Source: Rhodospirillum sp. (lineage in GTDB: Bacteria; Pseudomonadota; Alphaproteobacteria; Rhodospirillales; Rhodospirillaceae). From it: a stretch of DNA of 43,770 nucleotides. The position numbers and the translations under genes are program-made. The notes beneath the pieces are model-generated. The model saw nothing but the letters and a program-made list of their open reading frames with translations, was not told where the DNA came from and did no database searches. Below, piece by piece: positions 1-7,766 of the stretch (its first letter is position 1; each line of letters opens with the position of its first letter). The stretch covers positions 1-43,770 of the forward strand of contig JAIOYK010000049.1 in NCBI GenBank assembly GCA_021741145.1, given 5' to 3'.

Positions 1-51
1 GTTGCCCTGGCCTACAACTGCAAGCGAATGGCGAATCTCAGCATGGCTTGA
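1..51 (+). mobile_element. 3' end of an IS transposase gene (truncated by window edge)
   Basis: The first bases read in frame as VALAYNCKRMANLSMA followed by TGA at 49-51. A C-terminal LAYN-x-KR-hydrophobic pattern is typical of DDE transposases of the IS5/IS1182 type. The same sequence recurs inverted at the other end of the window (stop at 43718), so this is one of two copies of one insertion sequence. Only the last 16 codons are present, so the exact IS family is an inference. Confidence 0.75.
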
Positions 52-136
52 GGGAGGGAGGGGGCACCGCGCCCCTTGCCCCTCCAGACCATGCCGACAG
101 CAAAGTCGCAGAAACAATGCTCAGACAGACTGCTAG
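1..136 (+). repeat. IS terminus, left copy of the 136-bp inverted repeat at the window ends
   Basis: Positions 1-136 are repeated as the reverse complement at 43633-43768 with no mismatch that I can see. The match stops abruptly after CTAG at 133-136; beyond it the flanks differ (TCCAG here, AGTCA in the other copy). The block holds the transposase 3' end and an 85-bp tail ending in the presumed terminal repeat (ACAGACTGCTAG-like). CTAG may belong to the IS end or to its target. Confidence 0.85.
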
Positions 137-158
137 TCCAGACCCGGTCCTAAAACCA

Positions 159-188
159 GGAGCAGGGTCCGTCGACGGACCCTGCTCC
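159..188 (-). terminator. 30-bp perfect palindrome, probable htpG terminator
   Basis: GGAGCAGGGTCCGTC at 159-173 is followed directly by its exact reverse complement at 174-188, giving 15-bp arms. Read on the minus strand it lies about 30 bp past the htpG stop and is followed by TGGTTTTAGG, a short U-rich tract. This fits an intrinsic terminator for htpG, and it also insulates htpG from the adjacent IS end. Confidence 0.7.
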
Positions 189-218
189 AAGGGCGCGCGG
201 GGATGCCTTGGAAGAATC

Positions 219-2120
219 TCAGACCAGCCCCTTAGCCATGGCGTCGGTTAGACGCTTGGCGAAGGTCACCGGGTCGCTGGGAAGCTCCCCTTCCAGAATC
301 CGGGCTTGGTCGAGCAAAAGGTGGGCGGCGTCATCAACCCCCTCGCCGTCCCCCGCGGCCCGCTCGGCGAGGGCCTTGATCACCGCGTGGCGGGTATTGA
401 TCTCCAGAACCCGGTCGCTGGGCAGGGGGCTATCCTGATTGGCTTGACGCAGCAACTTCTGCAGATGCAGACTCATGGCGCCATCCTGGGCCACCAGACA
501 GACGGGGCTGCCGGTCAAGCGTTTGGAGACCATCACATCGGCCACCGCGTCGCCCAGGGCGACCTTCAGCCGGGCAATCAGACCATCGATCTTGCCCTCT
601 TCGGCGGGGGTGCTTTCGGCCTTGGACTCGGCCTCCTTCGCATCGTCCTGGAGCGGCAGGGCGTCCAGATCCCCGCCCCCCTGGGCCACGGACTTCAAGG
701 GCTTGTCCATGACATTGGGCACCGCGCCCACCCAGAATTCGTCAATGGGGTCGGTCAGCAACAGAACCTCGATACCCCGGGCCACGAACCCTTCGACCTG
801 GGGACTGCGGGCCAGGGCGCTCGCGTCGTCTCCCGTCACGTAGTAAAGGGCCGTTTGCCCCTCCTTCATGCGGCCCACGACGGTCTCGAGGGAGACCGGC
901 TTATCCGAGGCCGTGGTCCGGAAGCGGGCCATCTTGACCAAGTCGTCCTTGCGTTCGAAGTCCTCATAGATCCCTTCCTTCAAGACCGCGCCGAAGTTCT
1001 CCCAGAAGGTCAGATAGTCCTCCTCGTCGTCGCGGGCGCGCTTGGCCAAGTCATCGAGCAACCGCTTGGTCAGGCCGCCCTTGATCTTGCGCAGACGCGG
1101 ATCGTCCTGGAGCATTTCCCGGCTGACGTTGAGCGGCAGGTCGGAGGAATCAACGATCCCCCGCACAAAGCGCAAGTAGGAGGGCAGCAGTTCCTCGCAG
1201 TCGTCGGTGATAAACACCCGGTTGACGTAGAGCTTCACGCGGGGTTTGCGCTCGGGGGTAAACAGGTCGAAGGGTTTCTGACCGGGCACGAACAGCAGAC
1301 CGGTGTATTCCAAAACGCCTTCCGCCCTGTAGTGCAAGGTGTGCCAGGGCTCGTCGAAGCCATGGGACACATGATGGTAGAACTCGGTGTATTGCTCGGG
1401 CGTGATCTGGTCCCGGGGGCGGGTCCAGAGCGCGCTGGCCTCGTTCAGCCGCTCCGGTTCCTTGGCCTCTTCGCCCTCCCTTGGAGACGCGATGAAGTCC
1501 ACGGGGATGGCGATGTGGTCGGAGTAGGTCTTGACGATGGACCGAAGCTTGAATTCCTCCAGGAATTCCTTGGCGTCCTCCCGCATATGCAGGGTGATGG
1601 ACGCCCCCCGGGAGACATCGGCGGTTTCCTCGATGGTGAAGGCACCCTTGCCGTCGCTGACCCAGTTCCAGCCCTCGGTCTCGCCCGCCTTGCGGGTGGC
1701 CACGCTCACCCTGTCGGCGACCATGAAGGCCGAATAGAATCCCACGCCAAACTGGCCGATCAGCGAGACATCGCCCTTCTTTTCGGTCTGGGCCTTCAGA
1801 GCTTCGGAAAAGGCCTGGGTGCCGGAGCGGGCGATCGTACCCAGGTTGTCGATTAGATCCTGGCGGTCCATGCCGATGCCATTGTCGGCGATGGTCATGG
1901 TTCCCGCGTCCGGGTCCACCGACAAGTGGATGCGGAACTCGCCATCTCCCTCCAACAGCGCCGGTTGGGTCAGGCCTTCATAGCGCAGCTTGTCACAGGC
2001 GTCCGACGCGTTGGAAATGAGCTCGCGCAGGAAGATCCGCCGGTCCGAGTACAGGGAATGGACGACGATATCGAGAAGCTTCGAGACCTCGGCCTGGAAG
2101 GACAACGTTTCCTGGGTCAT
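219..2120 (-). CDS. htpG: Molecular chaperone HtpG (Hsp90 family)
   Basis: This gene encodes a 633-residue cytosolic Hsp90-type ATP-dependent chaperone, the usual length for bacterial HtpG. The N-terminal GHKL ATPase domain shows ELISNASDA at 33-41 with the Mg-binding Asn37, DNGIG at 79-83, and the lid motif IGQFGVGFYSA at about 121-131. Middle and dimerisation domains follow. I chose ATG 2120 (MTQETLSFQAEV), which matches where the family begins. The frame stays open upstream to 2252, but those residues do not look like HtpG. The spacer before 2120 has only a weak GGGGTGA ribosome-binding site. The gene is monocistronic, with a strong palindromic terminator at 159-188. Heat-shock control is expected for the family, but I did not find a convincing sigma-32 promoter. 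Confidence 0.97.
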   Translation of the reverse strand: MTQETLSFQAEVSKLLDIVVHSLYSDRRIFLRELISNASDACDKLRYEGLTQPALLEGDGEFRIHLSVDPDAGTMTIADNGIGMDRQDLIDNLGTIARSGTQAFSEALKAQTEKKGDVSLIGQFGVGFYSAFMVADRVSVATRKAGETEGWNWVSDGKGAFTIEETADVSRGASITLHMREDAKEFLEEFKLRSIVKTYSDHIAIPVDFIASPREGEEAKEPERLNEASALWTRPRDQITPEQYTEFYHHVSHGFDEPWHTLHYRAEGVLEYTGLLFVPGQKPFDLFTPERKPRVKLYVNRVFITDDCEELLPSYLRFVRGIVDSSDLPLNVSREMLQDDPRLRKIKGGLTKRLLDDLAKRARDDEEDYLTFWENFGAVLKEGIYEDFERKDDLVKMARFRTTASDKPVSLETVVGRMKEGQTALYYVTGDDASALARSPQVEGFVARGIEVLLLTDPIDEFWVGAVPNVMDKPLKSVAQGGGDLDALPLQDDAKEAESKAESTPAEEGKIDGLIARLKVALGDAVADVMVSKRLTGSPVCLVAQDGAMSLHLQKLLRQANQDSPLPSDRVLEINTRHAVIKALAERAAGDGEGVDDAAHLLLDQARILEGELPSDPVTFAKRLTDAMAKGLV

Positions 2121-2648
2121 ACCCGTTTTCACCCCTACGTTTGGTTTCATCTCAGTCAAATGACGCCATGGGCGCCACCCCCCTAGCTGATGCTTGGGGG
2201 CCGCGACACATATGAGTCTATTCGCCGCGGCATGCAAGCGCCGCGCGTGCACAGCCTTGAATTCGGACGATTTTTTGCACCGCGGCGGGCGAAAACAGGC
2301 GACAGCCGCCCGTGAACGTGAAAGAATTCATTCGTCCGTCCCCTTGTGTCGGGATGGAATCCGCCTGACAGGCCCAGCCCCCAAGGGGGCATTTCCAAGG
2401 GATCTTGGGAGTGTCCCGCAGGGTCCGGCTTCTCCCTTCGCCATCGTAAGGTTGCCCCGATGGGTCGCCTTCCACCAAGGCCGAAAAGGGGAGGCCGTCC
2501 CGGGGCCGAATAGGGCCGCCATTCCCGCGGCGCGGGCTTTTCCTTCCGGGGAAGAGTTTGTTTCGTGATCGAGGGACTTGACCGGACCCTGTGAAATCGG
2601 CTTGGCTGGTGGCTGTCCGTCCCTAGCTGGAATTTCAGGGAGAGCTCC
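2121..2648. other. Divergent intergenic region htpG / hpf (528 bp)
   Basis: This region between two divergent genes must hold both promoters. On the minus strand a weak sigma-70-like pair, TTGCAT-N16-TCATAT, lies about 80-110 bp before htpG. A small GC hairpin (CCCGC-GGC-GCGGG) followed by CTTTTCC lies near 2526-2544. No coding sequence was convincing; the open frames here lack ribosome-binding sites and overlap each other. Confidence 0.4.
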
Positions 2649-3017
2649 ATGCAAATTCCCTTGCAGATCGTGTTTCACGGAATCGACCACTCCGATGCAG
2701 TGGAAGAGCGCATTAACGAAAAAGTTGCCAAGCTGGAGCAGTTTCACGGCAACATCACCGCCTGTCGCGTGGTGGTGGAAGTGCACCATAAGAACACTTC
2801 GCATGTTCACAAGAAGGGGGAACCCTTCAGCATCGCCGTCCACGTCAGTATTCCCGGCGAGGAACTGACAGCCACGAGCGCACACGGCAAGGAAACCGAG
2901 CTGAAAGCGCACGAGGATGTGGGCATCGCCCTCCGGGACGCCTTCGCGTCCATGGAACGGCAGTTGCGGGACATCTCGGACCGCAAGAAAGACGAGAAGA
3001 AAGCCGCCACCGTCTGA
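2649..3017 (+). CDS. hpf: Ribosome hibernation promoting factor, short HPF/RaiA family
   Basis: The gene encodes a 122-residue protein with the HPF/RaiA (sigma-54 modulation) fold: MQIPLQIVFHGIDHSDAVEE at the start, an alternating basic strand (VVVEVHHKNTSHVHKKG at about 41-57), and the second helix LRDAFASMERQLRD near 96-109. Members bind the 30S decoding region in stationary phase and inactivate or dimerise ribosomes. It lacks the long C-terminal dimerisation domain of long HPFs, and the last 15 residues are a charged tail. A GGGAGAG ribosome-binding site sits about 7 nt before ATG 2649. Nothing nearby resembles the rpoN-hpf-ptsN cluster where hpf is often found, so this may be a second, stand-alone copy. 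Confidence 0.88.
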   Translation: MQIPLQIVFHGIDHSDAVEERINEKVAKLEQFHGNITACRVVVEVHHKNTSHVHKKGEPFSIAVHVSIPGEELTATSAHGKETELKAHEDVGIALRDAFASMERQLRDISDRKKDEKKAATV

Positions 3018-3039
3018 TCGGCGGGGGCGACCGCCGTTC

Positions 3040-3053
3040 CCCGGGATCCCGGG
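3040..3053 (+). terminator. Short GC palindrome after hpf
   Basis: CCCGGGATCCCGGG is a perfect 14-bp palindrome 23 bp after the hpf stop, followed by TATTGTC. It could be a weak terminator separating hpf from the helicase gene. The stem is short and there is no clear U tract. Confidence 0.3.
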
Positions 3054-3120
3054 TATTGTCGCCCCATGGGCCCAATCCCCCCTTGATCTTTCGAACGGCG
3101 CGCGGGAGGGTGTGCCTGTC

Positions 3121-6100
3121 ATGACGGACTCAGGCACACCGAACCGCCCCCATTCTGGTCCCCCATCCTTCAGCGCCCCAGGGAACAAGGCGCATCGGCG
3201 GCCCTTCACGGGCTTCCCGACCGAGGGCCTGGACCACCTCTCCCCACCGGACGATGTTCCATTGTCCCGGCCCATTGGCGTGGCGCCCTCCGTGGCCTTG
3301 AAGGGGACCAGCCCAACAGTCGACGTCACATCCGCCCGTCTGGAAGACCGCTTGGGCTCCGGTGGGGTTTCCGCTGTCTTGGGGCCGACCAATACGGGCA
3401 AGACCTATCTGGCCATGGAACGCCTACTCGGCCATCCCACGGGAATGATCGGCTTTCCCCTGCGTCTGCTGGCCCGTGAGAATTACGACCGCGTCGTCGC
3501 CCGGGTTGGCGTGGGCCGCGTGGCCCTGATCACGGGCGAGGAAAAGATCCTGCCCACCCGCCCCAGCTACTTCATCTGCACCGTGGAAAGCATGCCCGTC
3601 GAACAGCGGGTGGATTTCCTAGCCGTGGACGAAATCCAGCTCTGCGGCGACCCGGACCGGGGCCATGTCTTCACCGACCGCCTGCTCCATGCCCGGGGGC
3701 GGGAAGAGACCATGTTCATGGGAGCCGAGACCATAGCGCCCCTGATCCGGCGTCTGGTCCCGGGTTGCGTGTTCGACACCCGCCCCCGCTTTTCCAAACT
3801 GGCCTACACCGGACACCGCAAACTGACCCGCCTGCCCCGCAGGTCGGCCGTCGTGGCCTTTTCCGCGGATGACGTTTATGCCATCGCCGAATTGACCCGC
3901 CGCCAACGGGGAGGCGCCGCCGTGGTCATGGGGGCGCTCAGCCCGCGCACCCGCAACGCCCAGGTGGCGCTTTACCAGTCGGGCGAGGTTGACTACCTGG
4001 TGGCCACGGACGCCATTGGCATGGGATTGAACATGGACGTGGACCATGTAGCCTTCGCCGCTTTGACCAAATTCGACGGAAACGCCCCCCGCCATCTGAC
4101 CGCGGCGGAGGTCGCCCAGATCGCCGGGCGCGCCGGGCGACACATGAACGACGGCACCTTCGGCGTGACCGGGGACGCCCGATCCATCCCCGAAGACGTG
4201 GTCGAGCGGGTCGAATCCCACACCTTCCCAAGCCAAAGACAGATCTTCTGGCGCAATACCCGGTACGATTTCCACTCGGTGAACGCACTTTTATCATCCC
4301 TGTACCATCCACCCCCGGACGAGGGTCTGCGCCGTCCCCGTTTCACCAGTGACCAGCACTTCCTCGAGACCCTGTCCCAGGATCCGGACATCGTCCCCCT
4401 GGCGAAGGGAAAGGACCGTGTTTCCTTGCTTTGGGACGTTTGCCGGGTCCCTGATTTCCGCAAAAGGCAGACCGAATCCCACGTCCGTCTGCTCTCGCGG
4501 ATGTACCAATTTCTGACCCAACCCGGGGGGCGTTTGCCCGACGATTTCGTTGCCGGGATGACACGCAGACTCGACAGAACGGATGGCGACATTCACACAC
4601 TAGTTGATCGAATAGCCGCGATCCGGGTATGGACCTACGTGTCGCATCAGGGTCGGTGGCTTTCCGACCCCGGACATTGGCGGGGTGAGACCCGGGCCGT
4701 GGAGGATAGATTATCCGATGCCCTTCATGACCGACTGACTCAAAGGTTCGTCGATAGGCGGACTTCCGTACTCATGCGTCGTCTGGGAGAACGCGCGATG
4801 CTCGACGCCCAAGTGGCGGCCACCGATGGCCGCGTCACCGTGGAAGGTCACGAGGTTGGCCGACTGGAAGGCCTGACCTTTCACCCCGAGGCCACCGGCG
4901 AGAAGGAAGGCGACAAGGCCGTCCTGAACGCCGCGCGGGAAGCCCTGCGCGCCGAGATCGGCCAAAGGGTGACCCGTCTCGCCGCCGACGACGACGTTCT
5001 GTTCAAGCTGGATGAGATGGGAACCATCCTCTGGCGCGGCGCCCCCGTGGCCCGCCTGGAGAAGGGGCCAGAGCCCCTGCGCCCCGGCATCGCCCTTCCC
5101 GCGGATGGTTTCCTGGATGACGTGCTGGCGGAAAAGGCCAGCACCCGACTGACCACCTGGCTTGAGAGTCAGTTGGCCACCCGCTTGAAACCCCTGGCGG
5201 CCCTAAGGGACGCGGACCTGAAGGGCGCCGCCCGCGGTCTGGCCTTCCAGCTCGTCGAAGCCCTCGGGACCCTGTCCCGCCGGGGGGGTGACGAGCAGAT
5301 GGACTCCCAGGTCCGTGCCCTCGAGGAGGAGGACCGAAAGGCCCTGGCTCGCGTCGGCGTCCGCCTTGGGGTGGAAAGCCTGTTCATGCCCGACCTGCTC
5401 AAACCCGATCCCCAGCGTTTGCTGGCTATCCTCTGGCGCCTGTGGAACGGACGCGAGGGTGGGACCGTCCCCGCCGATGGGCGCGTCTCCTTCCCCGTCG
5501 ATGCCCGCGCGCCCCATGCCTTTTACCGGGCCATTGGCTACCGGGTGGTGGGAAACACCGCGGTTCGGGTGGACATGATTGAACGCTTCGCCGCGGATGT
5601 GCGCCGCATGGTCCGGGAGGAAAGCCAGAACCAGAAGGCCAAGGCCGAAGGCGACGGAGAGGCCGAGACCAAGCCCCTCCCCGAAGGGCAGGCCCAAACC
5701 ACGGACTCCCCCGCCACGGAGGCGCCAACGACCGAGGCGCCCACTCCCGAAACCACGTCCCCGGACACCGGAGACTTCCAAACCGAAACCCCGGTGGTGA
5801 AGGCAGGTGAGACTCCGGCCGCGGCTCCCGAGGAGACCGCCACCGACGCGCCGGCCAAAGCGACCGGTGACGCCGCCCCGGAGGATGGGGCCGAAGTCGC
5901 CGCCAAACCCGAAAAGGTGATTCCCCAAGCCCAGCCCGGAGAAGTGCGCCTGCCCCCGGACATGCTGCCGCCCCTGGGTATCGGCGTGGAGGACGGGGCT
6001 TCCGTTCTTTCGGCCCTGGGGTACGGCACCCGTCTGGATGAGGGCATGCTCTTCCTCAAGCCCCGGCGGCGCAAACAGGGCCGCCCAAGCCAGGGCAAAC

Positions 6101-6495
6101 GGGGTGGTCCCCGCAAACCTGGTGACGCCCGCGGTCCCAGGACCGACGATACCCGTGGCCCTGGAACAGACGCCGCCCGTGGCCCCAGAGTGGACGGTGC
6201 CCGCGGTCCCAGAACCGACGCCGCTCGCGGTCCCAGAACCGACGAACCCCGCGCTCCCGGAACCGACACCAGTCGGACCGAGGGGGGGCGGAACGAGGGG
6301 GGGCGAGGCGAGGGCGGCGGTCGGAGCGACAAGCGGTCCGAAGGCCGGGGTCCCCCCCGGGGCAAGGGTCCGGGCAAGGGTGGCAAGCCCCAGGGCGGGC
6401 CATCGGATCGCAAGCCTGTCCATCGCGCGCCCAAGGAACCGGAATATAACCCGGACAGCCCCTTCGCCCGCCTGCGGGAGCTGATGAACAAGTGA
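3121..6495 (+). CDS. SUV3-like superfamily 2 RNA/DNA helicase with repetitive basic C-terminal tail
   Basis: The 1124-residue product is the alphaproteobacterial relative of mitochondrial SUV3, an ATP-dependent helicase probably acting on RNA. Visible motifs are Walker A GPTNTGKTY at 88-96, the DEIQ box at 170-173, ATDAIGMGLN (motif V) at 295-304, and QIAGRAGRH (motif VI) at 333-341. The first ~75 residues are low complexity. Past residue ~840 a Glu/Pro/Thr/Ala-rich linker leads to a basic tail with about six GPRTDxxR-type heptads and RGG/GGR-like segments, which suggests an unstructured RNA-binding tail. ATG 3121 has GGGAGGG about 12 nt upstream; the frame is open further upstream through hpf, so the start is only moderately certain. 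It overlaps the S4 gene by 4 bp, and this helicase-S4 pair is common in Alphaproteobacteria. Confidence 0.9.
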   Translation: MTDSGTPNRPHSGPPSFSAPGNKAHRRPFTGFPTEGLDHLSPPDDVPLSRPIGVAPSVALKGTSPTVDVTSARLEDRLGSGGVSAVLGPTNTGKTYLAMERLLGHPTGMIGFPLRLLARENYDRVVARVGVGRVALITGEEKILPTRPSYFICTVESMPVEQRVDFLAVDEIQLCGDPDRGHVFTDRLLHARGREETMFMGAETIAPLIRRLVPGCVFDTRPRFSKLAYTGHRKLTRLPRRSAVVAFSADDVYAIAELTRRQRGGAAVVMGALSPRTRNAQVALYQSGEVDYLVATDAIGMGLNMDVDHVAFAALTKFDGNAPRHLTAAEVAQIAGRAGRHMNDGTFGVTGDARSIPEDVVERVESHTFPSQRQIFWRNTRYDFHSVNALLSSLYHPPPDEGLRRPRFTSDQHFLETLSQDPDIVPLAKGKDRVSLLWDVCRVPDFRKRQTESHVRLLSRMYQFLTQPGGRLPDDFVAGMTRRLDRTDGDIHTLVDRIAAIRVWTYVSHQGRWLSDPGHWRGETRAVEDRLSDALHDRLTQRFVDRRTSVLMRRLGERAMLDAQVAATDGRVTVEGHEVGRLEGLTFHPEATGEKEGDKAVLNAAREALRAEIGQRVTRLAADDDVLFKLDEMGTILWRGAPVARLEKGPEPLRPGIALPADGFLDDVLAEKASTRLTTWLESQLATRLKPLAALRDADLKGAARGLAFQLVEALGTLSRRGGDEQMDSQVRALEEEDRKALARVGVRLGVESLFMPDLLKPDPQRLLAILWRLWNGREGGTVPADGRVSFPVDARAPHAFYRAIGYRVVGNTAVRVDMIERFAADVRRMVREESQNQKAKAEGDGEAETKPLPEGQAQTTDSPATEAPTTEAPTPETTSPDTGDFQTETPVVKAGETPAAAPEETATDAPAKATGDAAPEDGAEVAAKPEKVIPQAQPGEVRLPPDMLPPLGIGVEDGASVLSALGYGTRLDEGMLFLKPRRRKQGRPSQGKRGGPRKPGDARGPRTDDTRGPGTDAARGPRVDGARGPRTDAARGPRTDEPRAPGTDTSRTEGGRNEGGRGEGGGRSDKRSEGRGPPRGKGPGKGGKPQGGPSDRKPVHRAPKEPEYNPDSPFARLRELMNK
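6121..6270 (+). repeat. 21-bp imperfect repeats coding GPRTDxxR heptads in the helicase tail
   Basis: Between 6121 and about 6270 the codons repeat with a 21-bp period, giving successive RGPRTDD, RGPGTDA, RGPRVDG, RGPRTDA, RGPRTDE and RAPGTDT units. The repeats are in frame and probably vary in copy number between strains. Their positive charge and disorder suggest nucleic-acid binding. Confidence 0.8.
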
Positions 6496-6881
6496 CCGAA
6501 GGCGAGAGCCAACGACTGGACAAATGGCTTTGGTTCGCAAGGTTCTGCAAAACCCGAAGCTTGGCCCAAAAACTGTGCGAGGGGGGACATGTCAAGCGGG
6601 ACGGACACTCCCTGACCAAGCCCGCGACCCCCGTCAAACCCGGTGACCGGTTATCGGTGGTCCTGGGTCCCATCCGCCGTACCGTGATCGTCCAGGCCCC
6701 AGGCACCCGCAGGGGACCCGCGCCTGAAGCCCGGACCCTCTACAGTGAACCCGAGCCGCCCGAGCGGTTGCGCGATCCGGTCATGGAGGGGGGAGCCCTG
6801 TCCCGCCCGGCGGGCCTGGGACGACCCACCAAGCGAGACCGGCGCGCCCTCGACCAGCTCAAGGGCTTTGATCTCGATTGA
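6492..6881 (+). CDS. S4-domain RNA-binding protein (HslR/Hsp15-like)
   Basis: The 129-residue protein begins with an S4 RNA-binding domain: RLDKWLWFARFCKTRSLAQK at about 8-27, then GGHVKRDGHSLTKPATPVKPGD. This is the pattern of Hsp15 (HslR), which binds the 50S subunit carrying stalled peptidyl-tRNA. The C-terminus is a basic, Pro/Arg-rich tail. The start is GTG 6492 inside the helicase stop (GTGA, 4-bp overlap), so the two genes are translationally coupled. In many Alphaproteobacteria the next genes are fdxA and carD; here those lie about 4-6 kb further on and in the opposite orientation. Confidence 0.88.
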   Translation: MTEGESQRLDKWLWFARFCKTRSLAQKLCEGGHVKRDGHSLTKPATPVKPGDRLSVVLGPIRRTVIVQAPGTRRGPAPEARTLYSEPEPPERLRDPVMEGGALSRPAGLGRPTKRDRRALDQLKGFDLD

Positions 6882-7017
6882 CTCCGTCGAGCATCGGAGG
6901 TGGCTCTTCCCATTGGGAAACCAGAAGTCTGGCATCGGATACTCAATCCTGCTAGAAGATCGGGATTCCGCCTTTTTCCGCCCTTGGCACCCGTCGCCAC
7001 GGGAGGTCCCAGGCCCC

Positions 7018-7758
7018 ATGCCCGAGATTCACGCACGCCCATCCGCGCGTTCCGTAAGCGTGGTCATCCCCGTCTACAATGAGGAAAAGTCCCTGGAAGC
7101 CATTGTTGGTCGGGTCGTGGCGGCGAACTACATCGGGTTTTCCTTTGAAATCGTCCCGGTCGACGATTGCTCATCGGACGGGTCCGTCGCCCAGGCCGAA
7201 GCGCTCGTCGCTCGCCACGGGGACAAGATCCGCTTGGCAAGGCATCCGGTGAATCAGGGCAAGGGCGCGGCCCTGCGCACGGGCTTCGCCGAAGCCCGGG
7301 GCGATATCATTCTTATCCAGGACGCGGACCTGGAATACGACCCCAAGGATTATCCCGTGCTGTTGGGTCCCTTCCGCGATGGCATCGCCGACGTGGTCTA
7401 TGGCACCCGCCTTCGCGGTATGGGGCCGTCCCGGGTGCTCTATTACTGGCATAGTCTGGGCAGTAAATTCCTGACAACCCTTTCCAACATCTTCACCGAC
7501 CTGAACCTGACGGACATGGAGACCTGCTACAAAGTCTTCGATGCCTCCATTCGAAAGCCTCTTCCCCTGCGGGAGGACCGCTTCGGGTTCGAGCCGGAGG
7601 TCACCGCCCGCATCGCCCACATACACCCCCGTCTGCGCATCTACGCGGTGAGCATCTCCTACCAGGGCCGGACCTACGCCGAGGGCAAGAAGATCCATTG
7701 GAAGGATGGTCTGCGGGCCATCTACTGCATCCTCAGGTACAACCTTCTCAAGGTTTGA
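7018..7758 (+). CDS. Family 2 glycosyltransferase (dolichyl-phosphate-sugar synthase type)
   Basis: This 246-residue GT-A-fold enzyme has VVIPVYNEE at 15-23, the nucleotide-sugar-binding VDDCSSDGS near 48-56, and QDADLEYDP at 101-109 with the DAD metal site. It lacks C-terminal membrane helices. Such enzymes transfer a sugar from a nucleotide donor to a polyprenyl phosphate, producing the lipid-linked donor for GT-C transferases. The next gene encodes a GT-C-like membrane protein, which supports that reading. ATG 7018 was chosen for its GGGAGG ribosome-binding site 11 nt upstream and for the match of the N-terminus to the family. Only 8 bp separate it from the next gene. Confidence 0.9.
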   Translation: MPEIHARPSARSVSVVIPVYNEEKSLEAIVGRVVAANYIGFSFEIVPVDDCSSDGSVAQAEALVARHGDKIRLARHPVNQGKGAALRTGFAEARGDIILIQDADLEYDPKDYPVLLGPFRDGIADVVYGTRLRGMGPSRVLYYWHSLGSKFLTTLSNIFTDLNLTDMETCYKVFDASIRKPLPLREDRFGFEPEVTARIAHIHPRLRIYAVSISYQGRTYAEGKKIHWKDGLRAIYCILRYNLLKV

Positions 7759-7766
7759 GGGGGTCC

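Noticed and set aside
306-1856. 516-codon open frame on the plus strand inside htpG
   Set aside because: It lies antisense to a clearly recognised gene, has no family resemblance, and its Gly/His/Gln-rich composition is typical of the complement of GC-rich coding DNA.
2183-2650. 155-codon minus-strand open frame between htpG and hpf
   Set aside because: It overlaps other open frames in the same spacer, has no ribosome-binding site and no recognisable domain.
5203-6608. Two long minus-strand open frames opposite the helicase tail
   Set aside because: They are the complement of the GC-rich repetitive tail; translations are Gly/Pro/Ser/Arg-rich with no motif and no ribosome-binding site.
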